Shown here in pieces: positions 1-13,841 of a stretch of DNA of 64,000 bases (positions are counted from its first letter, which is position 1; every line of letters starts with the position of its first letter). The translations under genes and the position numbers were made by a program. The stretch is from Megamerina dolium (lineage: Eukaryota > Arthropoda > Insecta > Diptera > Megamerinidae): positions 10,076,242 through 10,140,241 of the forward strand of contig OY978528.1 in NCBI GenBank assembly GCA_963854835.1, in the 5' to 3' direction. The notes under the pieces are model-generated. The model saw only the letters and a program-made list of their open reading frames with translations. It searched no databases and was not told the DNA's origin.

Positions 1-261
1 CATGGTACCAAAATATACAGCCTCGCGGACAATCAGGCGACTCTAGAGTCCCACGAAAAATTTTCGTTTCAATCAAGACTGGTTTGGGCATGTTTTAAAC
101 TTCTCAATGCCGTGGCAGCAAAGAATTCTGTCATCCTGATGTGGATGCCGGGACATGAGGAACACGAGGGAAACGAAATGGTCGACTCCCTTGCAAAAGA
201 GGGCGACGCAAACACTCCTTTCATTGGACCAGAGCCTTTCTGTGGTGGCTGTTGTTTGTGA
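1..261 (+). pseudogene. Non-LTR retrotransposon fragment, RNase H domain
   Basis: Frame 1 is open from the window edge to a TGA at 259-261 (86 codons) and continues leftwards out of view. The translation has RNase H landmarks: an Asp in SLADNQATL (around residue 10), and WMPGHEEHEGNEMVDSLAKE (around residues 49-68) with the closing catalytic Asp in MVDSLA, followed by FIGPEPFCG. In RNase H-bearing non-LTR elements (I, LOA and R1 clades) this domain follows the reverse transcriptase and removes RNA from the hybrid during target-primed insertion. It lies antisense to E75, in the intron after the first-finger exon. The downstream domain of such elements is absent, so the copy is cut off by a stop or a rearrangement right after FCG. 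The clade cannot be settled from this piece. The related fragment at 33.7 kb shares the GHEGHEG-like and GPxPF motifs. Confidence 0.75.
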
Positions 262-2648
<2,387 letters not shown>

Positions 2649-2699
2649 TTAGTGAAATTAAAATGTTTATTAAATTTATTACAATTTTAATACAGATTA

Positions 2700-4110
2700 T
2701 TTTTTTTTTTTATATGAAATATCGATTACTCATTGATAAAATATATGTAAATTTAAGTTAGAAAGTGAAAATTCGATTAAATTTCACTTAAAAAGTCATA
2801 AATATATAAAATTTCAATTGAATATATTTGCATAGAAAACCGATTACTTGTTGGAAAAAAATGCGCTTCATTGTAAATATATGGGAATAAAGTAGCTAAA
2901 ACATTTTAAAAGTACTAAAAAAAAAACAACAATGCTCACATAAAAGGAAACTAATTGAAAAAAAGGAAAATTGTATAAAAAAACCGATTACTCATTAAAG
3001 AAAAAAAAAACTAATTTATAAAAAGAGTAAAGATTTAATATCACACGTTTAAAAATTTTCTTAAATTAATTCATTTAAATTGAATACATTAGTATAGAAA
3101 ACTGAGTACTCGTTGTGAAAAATGCATTTAATTGTAAATATATGATAATAAGAAGTAATTAATAAAATTAACATGAAACATATAATTTAATGTTTTTAAA
3201 AAATTCTTAGTTATTTTAAAATCGCTAATAAATGATTGAATGAAAAATAAATATGCATATGGGTACAAATAACAGATTACTTGTTGCAAATATTCAGAAA
3301 ATTTAACAGCATGTTAGTATAAAACGATTTATCACCACCAAATGTTTAAATATTACAAAATTAGGGATAGAACATTAAATATATGTACCGATTACTTTTT
3401 GCGTAATTTAATAAAATTACTAATAAATTATAATGGTGCGTATTTAGTTGGTAAGATGTTCAAACAGATCGATAATAAGCGATTGAATTAAAAATACTGA
3501 ACTACGAACCGAATACTTATTGAAAAAGTTTGCAAAATTAAAAATAAATAAATTAAATTCTAATATTTAAATTAAATTATATTTATACAATTTAGGTACT
3601 CACTACAAAGAGTTGGCAATTATTAAACAAACAAAAATTGTCTAATAAATGATAAGTGGAAAAAATATATGAAAAAAAAAAATCAGCATAGAATGGACTA
3701 CTTATTGAGAAAGTAAGCGAAATTAGAATTGAAATTGAATATCATTGTTGAACAACTCAAAATGCAAAATATATTATAAAAACAATATGAATTTATTTAT
3801 GTAGGTACATTATTTAACGATTACTTTTGTTAAAAACCCATTAAAATCACATATAAATTAAAATTTAAAATAAAATGTATAATAATTATTTGTTTTTACT
3901 AATGAATCAAACAAATTTGTGCTTATTATATACGGTTACTCATTATAAAAAAAAATCAGTAAAATAAAATTAAAATTAAATTAAATAACTCATACTAAAA
4001 TTATAGAAAAATAAGAATTTAAAGCTTTAAAAATATCAATATTATTACAATATTTATTATCGAAGAGTATAAAATGTAAAAGTAATTGGTAATCGTTTAC
4101 TTGATATATG
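2700..4110. repeat. Diverged ~120-bp tandem array with CCGATTACTYRTTG core
   Basis: The word CCGATTACTYRTTG, with variants, recurs about twelve times: near 2723, 2848, 2985, 3108, 3278, 3393, 3511, 3595, 3690, 3818, 3934 and 4090. Spacing is mostly 85-170 bp (typically about 120). Between cores lies AT-rich sequence with weaker similarity, so this appears to be an old, degraded array. It abuts the 3' end of the E75A intron, directly upstream of the first-finger exon in transcription order. Confidence 0.65.
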
Positions 4111-4894
4111 TATGCATTCACATATTTTGTAATGAATTAAATAATTTCTAACCTAGCTCAACAAAAATTTTATTTTATTCATATGTAATATACATTCATG
4201 TATGTATTTGTATTTCGTAAGAGCGATCGCATTGTAGTAATAACAGCATCAGCAATAATTACAACAACAACAACAACAACACACACAACGAAAAAGTATG
4301 TAAAGTTAATTACAAAATTCTTTCTCTCTATCTCTTTTTATATTTTCATTTTCAATATGAATTTCAAGTTCACTAAAACAGCAACTCATACATACACACC
4401 TCTATTCATCTATGTCACCATGTGTGTGCATGGTACGTAGTACATATTGAAGACTTGTTGAATATGAAAGCTGACATTGAATATTGCTGTTGTTGTTGCT
4501 GCTTTTTTTTCTTATTACATAAATGTTCTTCACTCATCATTGTTCAATGCTTTCTTTATACGCATACAAACATACATACACGCACACACAGCTATTCAAA
4601 CTTTCATAGTCATACACACACACACACACACACACACATAAACTTGTTGCCATCGTGAAATGACTTTCTATCTGTTATTGAGAGTCCATGCGACTCGAAC
4701 TTTAACAACAGTTGAGTAGCAAAACGTGTTTGACTACTTTCCACTCAATCTTCTTCCCTTCCATATTGAAAATATGAAAAAGAATAAATAACAAATGTCT
4801 CAAATAGCCATAATCTTCATCATCATCTGTGACATAATACCCATTCTCAGGGTCTTGCCTCTTTTTCTTCCTATGCTTCAAACTGGCAATAGTT

Positions 4895-5836
4895 GTTGGC
4901 TTTCTTTTGTGCTTTCATGCCTTTGTACTTTCTTCGTTGAACAATTGAATAATATAGCAACAACATTCGTGTCGTCATTATCATCATCATCGATAGTGTT
5001 AATACCGACATGTTCTGCTGTTTTGTATTACACCGCGTAGGCTTGCATGTGTATGAGTGTATGTAATGAAGAGAAAGAGAAAGAGAGAGCGAGAGAGAGA
5101 GAGTTCTGATATTCTAAAAAGTTATTGCGATTGTTTGCTCTCTTCTGCTTTAGAACTTTCTTCGTGTAGATATTTTATTTTGTGTGTGTATAAGTTGCTG
5201 TTGTTGTTGTTTTTTGCTGGTGAAAGTTATATAATAACATATGAAGTTACTTTCTTCTTCTTTTGTGATCATTTTTTGTTCTCTTCTCTTTCAACTTTCT
5301 TCGTTGAGCTCACATACACATGCTAATAGCTCTTGTGCAGTGAATGGATCAGCATGTTACACGATGATGATGATAATGATGATGATGACGGGACTTAACT
5401 TGTTTAACAATAGCGAGAACCAAGACTCTATGTAAGCTGAGGTTGGTGTAGAGAAGTTAAGTAAGTAAAAACAACAACAAAAATCCCTATCACTTTCTAT
5501 ACTTTTGGACTTTCTTCGTTATTATGTATGTATTATGCATTATTATGATTGCTGTTTTGTTATTATTAAGTTTTGCTTGATGATTTGCTTGTTTACTTTC
5601 TTCTACATCATTTACGTAGACATATGAGTAAATAACTTGTAAGAATTCTTTGTATATATATGATCAGGTTGTTGGATGATGATAATTATGAAGATAGTGT
5701 TGTTGTTGTTGTTCTTGTTGTGCTTATTATTTATATTTGTTTTTCTTTTACTTTCTTTTTTTATAGCTTATTTAATGCTTTTCAAAAGTAAAAGTATATT
5801 TTTATATTCTTGTCGTCTTTGTAGAACTTTCTTCGT
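4895..5836 (-). repeat. Cluster of five exact ACGAAGAAAGT words (ACTTTCTTCGT on plus)
   Basis: ACTTTCTTCGT occurs exactly at 4927, 5155, 5294, 5509 and 5826 (plus-strand starts). Each copy is preceded by about 20 nt of pyrimidine-rich sequence, and the surrounding sequence is otherwise not repeated. On the E75 sense strand it reads ACGAAGAAAGT followed by a purine tract, which looks like a GAAGAA-type splicing-enhancer or RNA-binding site. The cluster is 2.3-3.2 kb upstream of the first-finger exon. Function is inference; the repetition is directly seen. Confidence 0.7.
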
Positions 5837-6289
5837 AATAATGCCATTTGAAGTGAAGGCATTTGAGGTGATTCTTGAAATTGAAAGCAATTTCATTTGA
5901 AACTGATTAATAATAATTATTGTACAAGTGATTTTTTGATAAATTTTGAATATTTTGATACAGTTCTCAATGGAAAAAATGCTCTTAAATTAATTTAACG
6001 GTATCTTATCACCCTGCAAGCAATTATTAATTCTTTTGAGGATGAATATTTGTAATGAAGGAGTTACTAAAAGAAATTTGATAGCAAAAAACTGATAAAG
6101 AAAGTGATTTCGAAGTAGTTTTGCCGTTTTGAATCGGTTAAAATAAATATATGGCTTCTAGCACTTTATATATTCAATAACAATGCAATATAAGTGGGAG
6201 AGTTGCTCGATAAAGGTTCCACGAAGTCTCTGGTGCTATTTAAGAGTCTATATTTTATAGAGTTTATATGTAGTCTATATATAGTATTG

Positions 6290-7560
6290 ATCAAAATCGA
6301 TTTAGCCATGTCTGCCTGTCTGCCTTTGTGCCTGTTCGCTCACTAATTGCCGTAATTATGAAGCAAACAAGCTGAAATGTGGAACACAAGATTATTTTCA
6401 ACAATAAATGGATCAGTTAGTAAATCAGCATATTCTGATAAAAATCACACCTACTTCCCATACAAAAAATATGCTGTGAAATGGGTTTTTCGCATTTTAC
6501 GCACGCAAATATGAAGTTATCAAGCTGAAACTTTGCACATAATGTCAATGTGACAACAAAAGTATTATAAAAAAAAAATAATTGCAATCAGATAAAAATT
6601 ACACCTACCTCCTATACAAAAATATGTTGCGAAAAGTGTTTTTTTCACATTTTGCACATGGAAATATCAAGCTATCCCTTTGAAACTTAGTTAATAACAT
6701 TATATTTACTAATTATGAGAGATGTTTGAAAATGAATGAAATCGTATAAAAACTAAGAGTACCTGCCATATAAAAATATGCTAAAAAAAATGTATATTTT
6801 CACATTTTTGGTGCAATAATATCAAGCTATCAAATTAAAACTACATAACTAACGTTTTTTTTTATCGTATAAATTTTATGTTAAAAAATGGGCACAATTG
6901 AATGCAAACCAATTCTAACTTTCATACAAAAATATATTTTTAAATGTATATTTTCACATTTTATGCATGAAAATATTTAGGTATAAAGCTCAAATTTGGT
7001 GTACATGATTAAATTTATTAATTAAGAGATATATTAAAATATGAATAGAATATGATAAAAATTACTACTACCTCCCATACAAAAGTATACGTTTGTGTGG
7101 GTTTTTTTTTTCACATTTTCACATGAAAAAATATAAAAATATCACACTAAAACTTATCATAGAAATTTTATGTTAGAAAATATGCATAAATAAATGTAAT
7201 AGGATAAAAATTAAGCCTACCTCCCATACAAAACTATAGTATTTGGTGGGTATTTTCACACTTTATGTACGAAAATATAAAGTTATGAAGATGAAATTTG
7301 TTATCGACGATTATATTTACTAATTAATAGACATATTAGAAAATGAGCTAAATCGGATGAAGTTTACGAAAATCTCCCATACAAAAGTATAATATTTAGT
7401 GTGTATTTTCACACTTTATGTATGAAAATATAAAGTTATGAAGATGAAACTTTGTATCTACGATTATATTTACTAATTAATTGATATATTGCAAAATGGA
7501 CTAAATCGGATGAAGTTCACGTATACCTCCCATACAAAATGATGCTACCGCGTGTACTTT
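6290..7560 (+). repeat. Tandem array, family A (~154 bp unit, CTCCCATACAAAA core)
   Basis: About eight diverged units contain, in order, a CCTCCCATACAAAA(A)TATG core (near 6456, 6612, 6765, 6918, 7073, 7220, 7374 and 7528), a TTTTCACATTTTGTACG-like segment, GAAGTTATCAAGCTGAAACT, and AAAATGAGCTAAATCGGATGA. The spacing is 146-157 bp. It opens with a short GATTTAGCCATGTCTGCCTG leader near 6300. The same unit family occurs inverted at 21.5-22.2 and 37.1-37.5 kb, as a single copy near 32.65-32.8 kb, and direct at 55.0-55.4 kb. Confidence 0.8.
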
Positions 7561-9320
7561 TCAACAAGTAAGTATTACGCATAGTACTTTTCGCCTCTTT
7601 CTATTTCTATCTGCTCAGTATACAGAGCATGTGCCATGCAATGCTTACTCATCGATGCATATAATAGTCCTCTCCTCTCCTCCTCTCATAATATGTATGT
7701 GTATTATTTAGAATGAACGTGTTCATGATCTTCAAAATGCATTTTCTATAATATGAAAATAGTGGCAAACACAACAACAACAACAACAACAACGGCATTA
7801 TAAAAGTAAAATAAAAATCAACAATAAAAAAAATATAGCAAATAAAAACATGTTTGCTACTTCGACAGCTCACAGTCACAACAACAACAACAACAACAAT
7901 AGCCAAATGGTTTTTGTATGAATTTTTCTGTTTGAATGTGTGACTTTTGTGTGTGTGTGTGTGTGCATGTACTACTGTGCATATGTGCATATGTTTGAGG
8001 CCACTGACTTTTTGCACTGTCGATCATTGCACTCTCAGTCACGGGTTTGTGCATTCAACATTATTGTGGCGGGCTGTTTTTTTTTTGCGATTGTTGACTA
8101 GCTGCTGGCTGGATGACTGACTAGCTGGCTGGTTGACTGACTAACAGCAGCTATGTATGTATGCATGTAGCTAGATAATGTCGTTGATTTACAACAACCA
8201 ACTATCACTTAAGATGTTGCGTGTAGAGCTGATGTGCATTTATACCAACAACCACAACAACAACAACGAGCATGCATTTTTAGCTGAAACGTGACTAATG
8301 AAATTGTTATTGCCTATTATATGTACGATACGTACGATATATACATACAATATGCATATGCATTGAGCATACATTGATTGTGTTTTGCTGATGTTGCTGT
8401 TGGCATATAGCATCATCTTGATATTGGTATGTTTATATACATACTTATGTACGTCATCATTGTTGCTGTATGTGGTGTTGCAGCATTTTATATATTTGAT
8501 TTTGCTGTTGTCACACTGCATTCGTTGTAGCTATTTTTGCGTTCAATGCTCTCGCTTGTTTACAATTGTTGGTGGTATTATGGATTGTTATTATTGCTAT
8601 TGGCATTGGCAGTCATCCAGCCATTCAGAGAGTCAACTGCATCAACCAACTAGTATTGCCAACTAACTAACATATTGTAGATATGTAGATGCATTTTATA
8701 TGAAATATTTACCACAAAAAAATTGGGATTTTTCACAATTATTTGCTTTTCAAGTTTACTAATTGAATTTATTGTGCTTGTAATGCTTGAAGTACTGTTA
8801 TTTATAGGTATTTACTACAAATCATATATATGTACATAAATGGATGTTGCAAATGAATTTTAATCAATATCTTTTATATATATATTTTTCACTCTATATG
8901 TACATATATACAAGATACATTCATATATTATATGCATTTCTTGAAAAAAAAAAACAAAAAAAAATTTAATTGAAAGTGAAATTTTTCTTTGCTTAAAATT
9001 GTTGTTTTTATTATTTTAATTTTTTGTTTTTGCAATTGTTTATTTAAACAAGAAAAAAAGATAATTTTATTTTTAATTTCATTTGCCAGCTGAAAGTGTT
9101 ATTTGAATGCTTGTTGTTGTTGCATGATTATTGATTAAACTCTTCGATATTTTTTGACACTTGGAACATTGAAAAAAAAAAATGGACATGATCGTTACAA
9201 CTAAAAATCATCTTTAGCCACATGAGAGAATTATTTTGATATCCACAAGAAGGCAAAAAATCATTAAAAATTATGTATTTTATTAATTTTATGAAGTTAA
9301 ACTTTCAATATGAAAATATC
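7561..9320. other. Intron stretch: CAA/GTGT/CTGG simple repeats, no gene
   Basis: This holds (CAA)n near 7768-7795 and 7878-7900, (GT)n near 7950-7965, a GCTGGCTGACTGACTAG-type run near 8100-8145, and AT-rich sequence with TATATA stretches. The ORFs here are in cysteine, leucine or valine runs generated by these repeats. No exon signature was seen on either strand. Confidence 0.6.
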
Positions 9321-9329
9321 AGTAAATTC

Positions 9330-10545
9330 AAATAAAATGGGGCGTGGTCAATGCAGAAAAACCAACAATTTCTAATGTTTTTCTGCATTTTAAATATTTA
9401 GAATATATTAAATATTGCAAATAAGATCTTTAAAACCACAATTAGAAGCTATAAATAAGCGAAAGATAATTTTTTATAAAATCAGAGCATGGTTAGTGCA
9501 CTTTAATGTCCACCACTCATATAAACGCATCACCATAAATGCATAAAAATAATGAAATAATACAAAAATGACATGGATACTTTGATCACGAAACTAACAA
9601 GATGTTAAAAATATGCGACTATAAATTTGGGCATGGTCATTGTATTATAACGCCCACTTCTATTAGAAATTAATTTTATAAACACATCGAAAATATGTAA
9701 TATTGCAAATATGCCATTGATACTTTGATTAAAATTTACTAAAGTGCTGAAAAACACTCTTCATGAAAAAATGAGCGTGATTGATTTATTATTATGCCCA
9801 CCTCTGCTACAATTTAATTTTGTAATAAACATATAAAAAATGTATAATATTGTTGATATCGCATTGATATTTTGATCAAAATCTACTAAAGTGCATAAAA
9901 AACTTCGCATTTAAAAAGTGGGCGTGATCGATTTACTATTACGGCCACCTCTGCTACAGTTTAATTTTATAAACACATAAAAAATGTTTAATATTGTCGA
10001 TATAGCATCGATATTTAGATCAGAATCTAATAGAGCGCTTGAAAAACTACCCTTGTAAAAAGTAGGCGTGATCGATTTACTATTACGCCCACCTCTGCTA
10101 CAATTTAATTTTATAAATACAAAAAAAATGTAATATGGCAAAGATTGCATTGCTAAATTGATCAAAACCTAGTAGGTTGTCAAGAAATATTAATGTCAAA
10201 TGGGCGTGGTCGATATATTATAACGCCCACTTTTCATATTATTGAATTTTCTAAATAAAAGAAAAAGTGTAATATTGCAAATATGAGATTGCTAATTTGA
10301 TCAAAATCACAACAAAAAAAAAACCAACAAAAATTCAATACTCAATGTGAGTAGTAGTCATGCTATCATATTACTCATCACTTATGTATATAAACGAATT
10401 TCAGAAACGCATAGAAATTGTGAAATATCACAAATATGTCATCAATACTGTGATCAGAAGCTATTAGTAAGCTAAAGATTTGCTTTATTCAAAATTGGGC
10501 ATGGCCGGTGTACTATAACGCCCACCTTTCATACAAAATAATATT
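9330..10545. repeat. Tandem array, family C (~144 bp unit with GTGGGCGT...ACGCCCAC hairpin)
   Basis: About eight or nine diverged units carry GGGCGTGRTCGATNTAYTATTACGCCCACCT-like cores. The right-hand ACGCCCAC or its variants fall near 9509, 9651, 9796, 9942, 10086, 10224, (10370) and 10519, spaced 138-146 bp. Each core can fold: GTGGGCGT and ACGCCCAC are exact 8-bp inverted repeats around a 15-nt AT-rich loop in the best copies (10050-10092). Between cores are TTAATTTTATAAACACATAA and AATATTGCAAATATG-like segments. The 84-residue minus ORF at 9911-10165 is a translation of this repeat, not a gene. Confidence 0.8.
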
Positions 10546-10560
10546 TCAAATGTTGAAAAT

Positions 10561-12540
10561 TTGAATTGAAAATTATAAAATAACTTAAAAATCGTCATAT
10601 TAATGTATTAAAAGCTTCATTTCACTTTTGAAAATTAAATATCATTTTATTAGAATAGATTTTCTTTTATAAAATTCATTTGCAGATGCCATTTGAAAGT
10701 TTGTGAATCTTTTAGGTGTGATATTTCAAGTAAATAACGTACTTAGTAGACAAATTTTAATTAAATGTGACTATCTAAGGGTTAAAATAATAAACACACG
10801 TCTAACATTTATCTCTAATTTTATTATGAATATATCAACATTCATAACAACAACAACAACAACAATGACAGTAGTGATATCATATAATAATGCATACTTA
10901 TATTTAAAAATTTATTAAGTACACTTACTGAAAAGCTATGTGTCACCTACAGACCTAATTACATATATAGACACACACACTTAGACAGATAACCACCCCC
11001 CCCCCCCCCCCCCCCCCCACTTAGTGCCTTCTCATATAAACACGCGCTGCAAAAGTAAAAAATTTGTATGCATTTCTATTATATGAATGATTATTTTCAC
11101 AAATGATTATTTTAACATTATCTCTCTACAAAAAAAAAAAATAAAATAAAATATAGAAAAACAGAATTAACTTACAATTGCATGTTACGTATACGCCATT
11201 ATATTGCACATGTGATTCAAAGCTTTTATAGATTGTGTAATTGTTGTTGTAACGAACGAAAAAAAAATTATAATAAATTATATAATTTGTAGAATTTTTT
11301 GTTGTATTTGTAATGTTAGTTAGCTGCTTTGTTTTGTGCAGACGCAACACAGGCAATCCAACAAAAAAACAAAAATGTTAATAATATTTATTTGTTATTG
11401 TTGTTTCTGTTTTATTTTTTATACTTAAAAAAAAAAAAATACAATTTTAAAAATAGACGAAAAATATATAAAATAAATATTTTTTTTAAATATTGCTGTC
11501 ACCATTGTCATTGTCACTGATAAGAAAGATGTTATTATTCAGCAAAATTTGTATTATCTAATAATATTTGAAGGGGAAAAATACAATGCAATAAAATTTA
11601 AAAAAAAAAAACATTTAAATAATAAATTGCGAAAATAACTCAAAAATAAATAGAATTTTTTCATTCCAATATTTGTTTGAAATTTTTTTCCCTTTTGATT
11701 CTCGTTTCAATTAAATAGCAAATTATAAAATAATAAATAAAAAATAATTTCAAAAAATTAGCAATTGCTTGTATTAACATCAATAATAAGAACAACAACA
11801 ACAACAACAACATTAATAATTTTTTTTTTTCAAACTACAATATCAATGTACAAGTGAGCTATACCTCTAGTGCCGTCCCTGCTTCGACGTATACAGGCAA
11901 ATGTATATGAATTTGTTTATATAAAATTTCTATTGTATTATTTTTGCTATTGTCGTTGCTATTTTTTATGGATTGAAAATAAAAAAAAAATAGAAAATTA
12001 GCAAAAACAACTAAAACAAAAAAAAAAAAACAAAAACGCGAACATTTTTAACAACAACAACAACAGCAATAACAAATAGATACATATGTACAATTATATT
12101 ATTAATACGTATACCACATATTCAGTTGTAGCATGTAGATAGGTACCATATTCGTATATATGATGAATGATATGTATATTGTATATATTTAGTATAAATT
12201 ATGAAGTGGGTATGTCAATATGAATATATGAATATATGCTCATATATTTATTAACTGACCTTGAAAGTTTCATTCACTTCATACACCAAAAAACAAAACA
12301 AAAAAAAACAAAAAAAAAACAAAAACATCATACACTCATAAATGCCATATCTACATTACGCATACAATTTACACTTATATGAGAGAATATAAGCACAAAT
12401 ACATACTAGTATTACATATTATACAAATACATTCACATACGTATATATATTATTTGTTCTATATGCTATTACTCGTCTCATAAAAACAGTTCATATTTAT
12501 CACACCCAGTAGGAAATATAATCATTTCATATGTTGAGTG
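10561..12540. other. Intron stretch: AT-rich, poly-A/T and CAA runs, no gene
   Basis: The sequence consists of poly-A tracts, (CAA)n near 10849-10863, 11792-11812 and 12050-12065, and TATATG repeats. One 9-bp TGACCTTGA (an exact FTZ-F1-type site on the minus strand) is at 12256-12264. No coding or RNA gene is recognisable. Confidence 0.55.
10996..11018. repeat. Poly-C tract, 23 C
   Basis: This is an uninterrupted run of 23 C (poly-G on the E75 sense strand) in otherwise AT-rich DNA. In transcribed RNA such a run could form a G-quadruplex. Its exact length is also a place where assembly or sequencing slippage is likely. Confidence 0.9.
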
Positions 12541-12544
12541 TATT

Positions 12545-13107
12545 AAAGAAACTAAAAATGATCCTCTCAAATATATCATGAAGTTTTTTTAATTCAAAAA
12601 AAAAAAATAAAAAAAAAAAAATTTATCAAGAAAAATTTGTCACGACCGTAATGTTAAAGAATCTAAAATTGGTGCTCTTACATAGCACATATATATCATG
12701 AATTTTTGTTTTTTTAATTCATTAGCAATTCTTAAAAAAAAAATTATTTACTAAAATTTACAAATTGTAAACGAAAAAATTTGTCACGACCGTAATGTTA
12801 AAGAATCTACAATTGATCCTCTTATATAGCAAATATATAATAATGAATTTTTATTTTTTTAATTCATTAGAAATTGGTAAAAAAATATTTAGTATAATTT
12901 ACAAATTGTAAACGAAAAAATTTGTCACGACCGTAATGTTAAAGAATCTAAAATTGATCCTTTTATATAGCATATATATAATAATGAATTTTTATTTTTT
13001 TAATTCATTAGAAATTGGTAAAAAAATATTTAGTATAATTTACAAATTGTAAACGAAAAAATTTGTCACAACCGTAATGTTAAAGAATCTACAATTGATC
13101 CTCTTAT
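12545..13107 (+). repeat. ~141-bp tandem array with TTTGTCACGACCGTAATG core
   Basis: The core TTTGTCACGACCGTAATGTT lies at about 12637, 12781, 12922 and (as GTCACAACC) 13063, giving periods of 144, 141 and 141 bp; a decayed unit precedes them. Units also share GATCCTCTTATATAGC and TAATTCATTAGAAATTGGTA. Copies two to four are very similar, so part of the array is recent. A fifth core, GTCACGACCGTAATGT at 13819-13834, lies beyond the inserted element at 13108-13818. Confidence 0.85.
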
Positions 13108-13818
13108 AAGGGGGGAATCGGGTATAAAAAATGAATGTATAATATCTCAAGAATGTTGTGTCTAAATTTCAAGTCAATCGGAACAAAATTGACCAAGTTA
13201 TGACTATTTTTATACCTATCATTTATACCGTTACATCTCAAATTTTTTAGTTTTCAAAACATTAAAGCGTTTTTTCCACAACCCACGTTTTCAAAGTCCC
13301 TCAAGTGTCCCTCATAACTACAAAACTACTGCATCGATCGTTTTGAAATTTTGAACACAATTTCTGTACATAATTTACGAGGTAACGCTTTTTTCAAATT
13401 TATTAATATCTTTTTTCAAATTTATTAATATTTTTCATTTTACAATAACAAATTAATCGATTTTTTCGCCAACAAATTGCGTTTTTTTCCCTTCAAAGTG
13501 TTCCCAAAAAGTGAAAAATTGCAATTTTGAAAACCGCCCCCTCCAGCGTTACCTGGGCAATGCAATTATCTAACGATATAATTTTGATTTTTTTGATTTC
13601 AGATGATCCAGCACCGATTTATGAGGGACATCGCCAGCAATTCAACTTTTTTCCGAGATGCTCCAGAATAATTGCTGCCATTGCTATATTTTTTAATATT
13701 TCTCCATGAAAATATTCTTCAAATGTCATACTATAATGTACCGTTGTTTTTAATAAATAGTTTTTAAGTGGTTCATTACAAAAAAAAAAAATCACAATTA
13801 ACCCTATTCCTTCCCCTT
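13108..13818. mobile_element. Non-autonomous DNA transposon relic with imperfect inverted ends, inserted in the 141-bp array
   Basis: The left end reads AAGGGGGGAATCGGGT (about 13107-13122). The right end, reverse-complemented, reads AAGGGGAAGGAATAGGGT (about 13800-13817). These are imperfect inverted repeats. The interior differs from its surroundings, with phrases such as AGTCAATCGGAACAAAATTG and GTCCCTCAAGTGTCCC. On the plus strand, TTTGATTTCAG at about 13593-13602 precedes an open stretch reading DDPAPIYEGHRQQFNFFPRC, which resembles a splice acceptor plus the last exon of a transposase gene. The superfamily is not resolved. It splits the flanking array, whose core resumes at 13819; a clean target duplication is not visible. 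Confidence 0.5.
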
Positions 13819-13841
13819 TGTCACGACCGTAATGTCACCTT

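Noticed and set aside
12545..13107. Regular repeats that could be mistaken for a CRISPR array
   Set aside because: Units are contiguous 141-bp tandem copies without unique spacers, in a eukaryotic intron.
13540..13556. Minus-strand CCCAG/GTAACG as recursive site in the E75A intron
   Set aside because: No pyrimidine tract upstream and it lies in a transposon relic.
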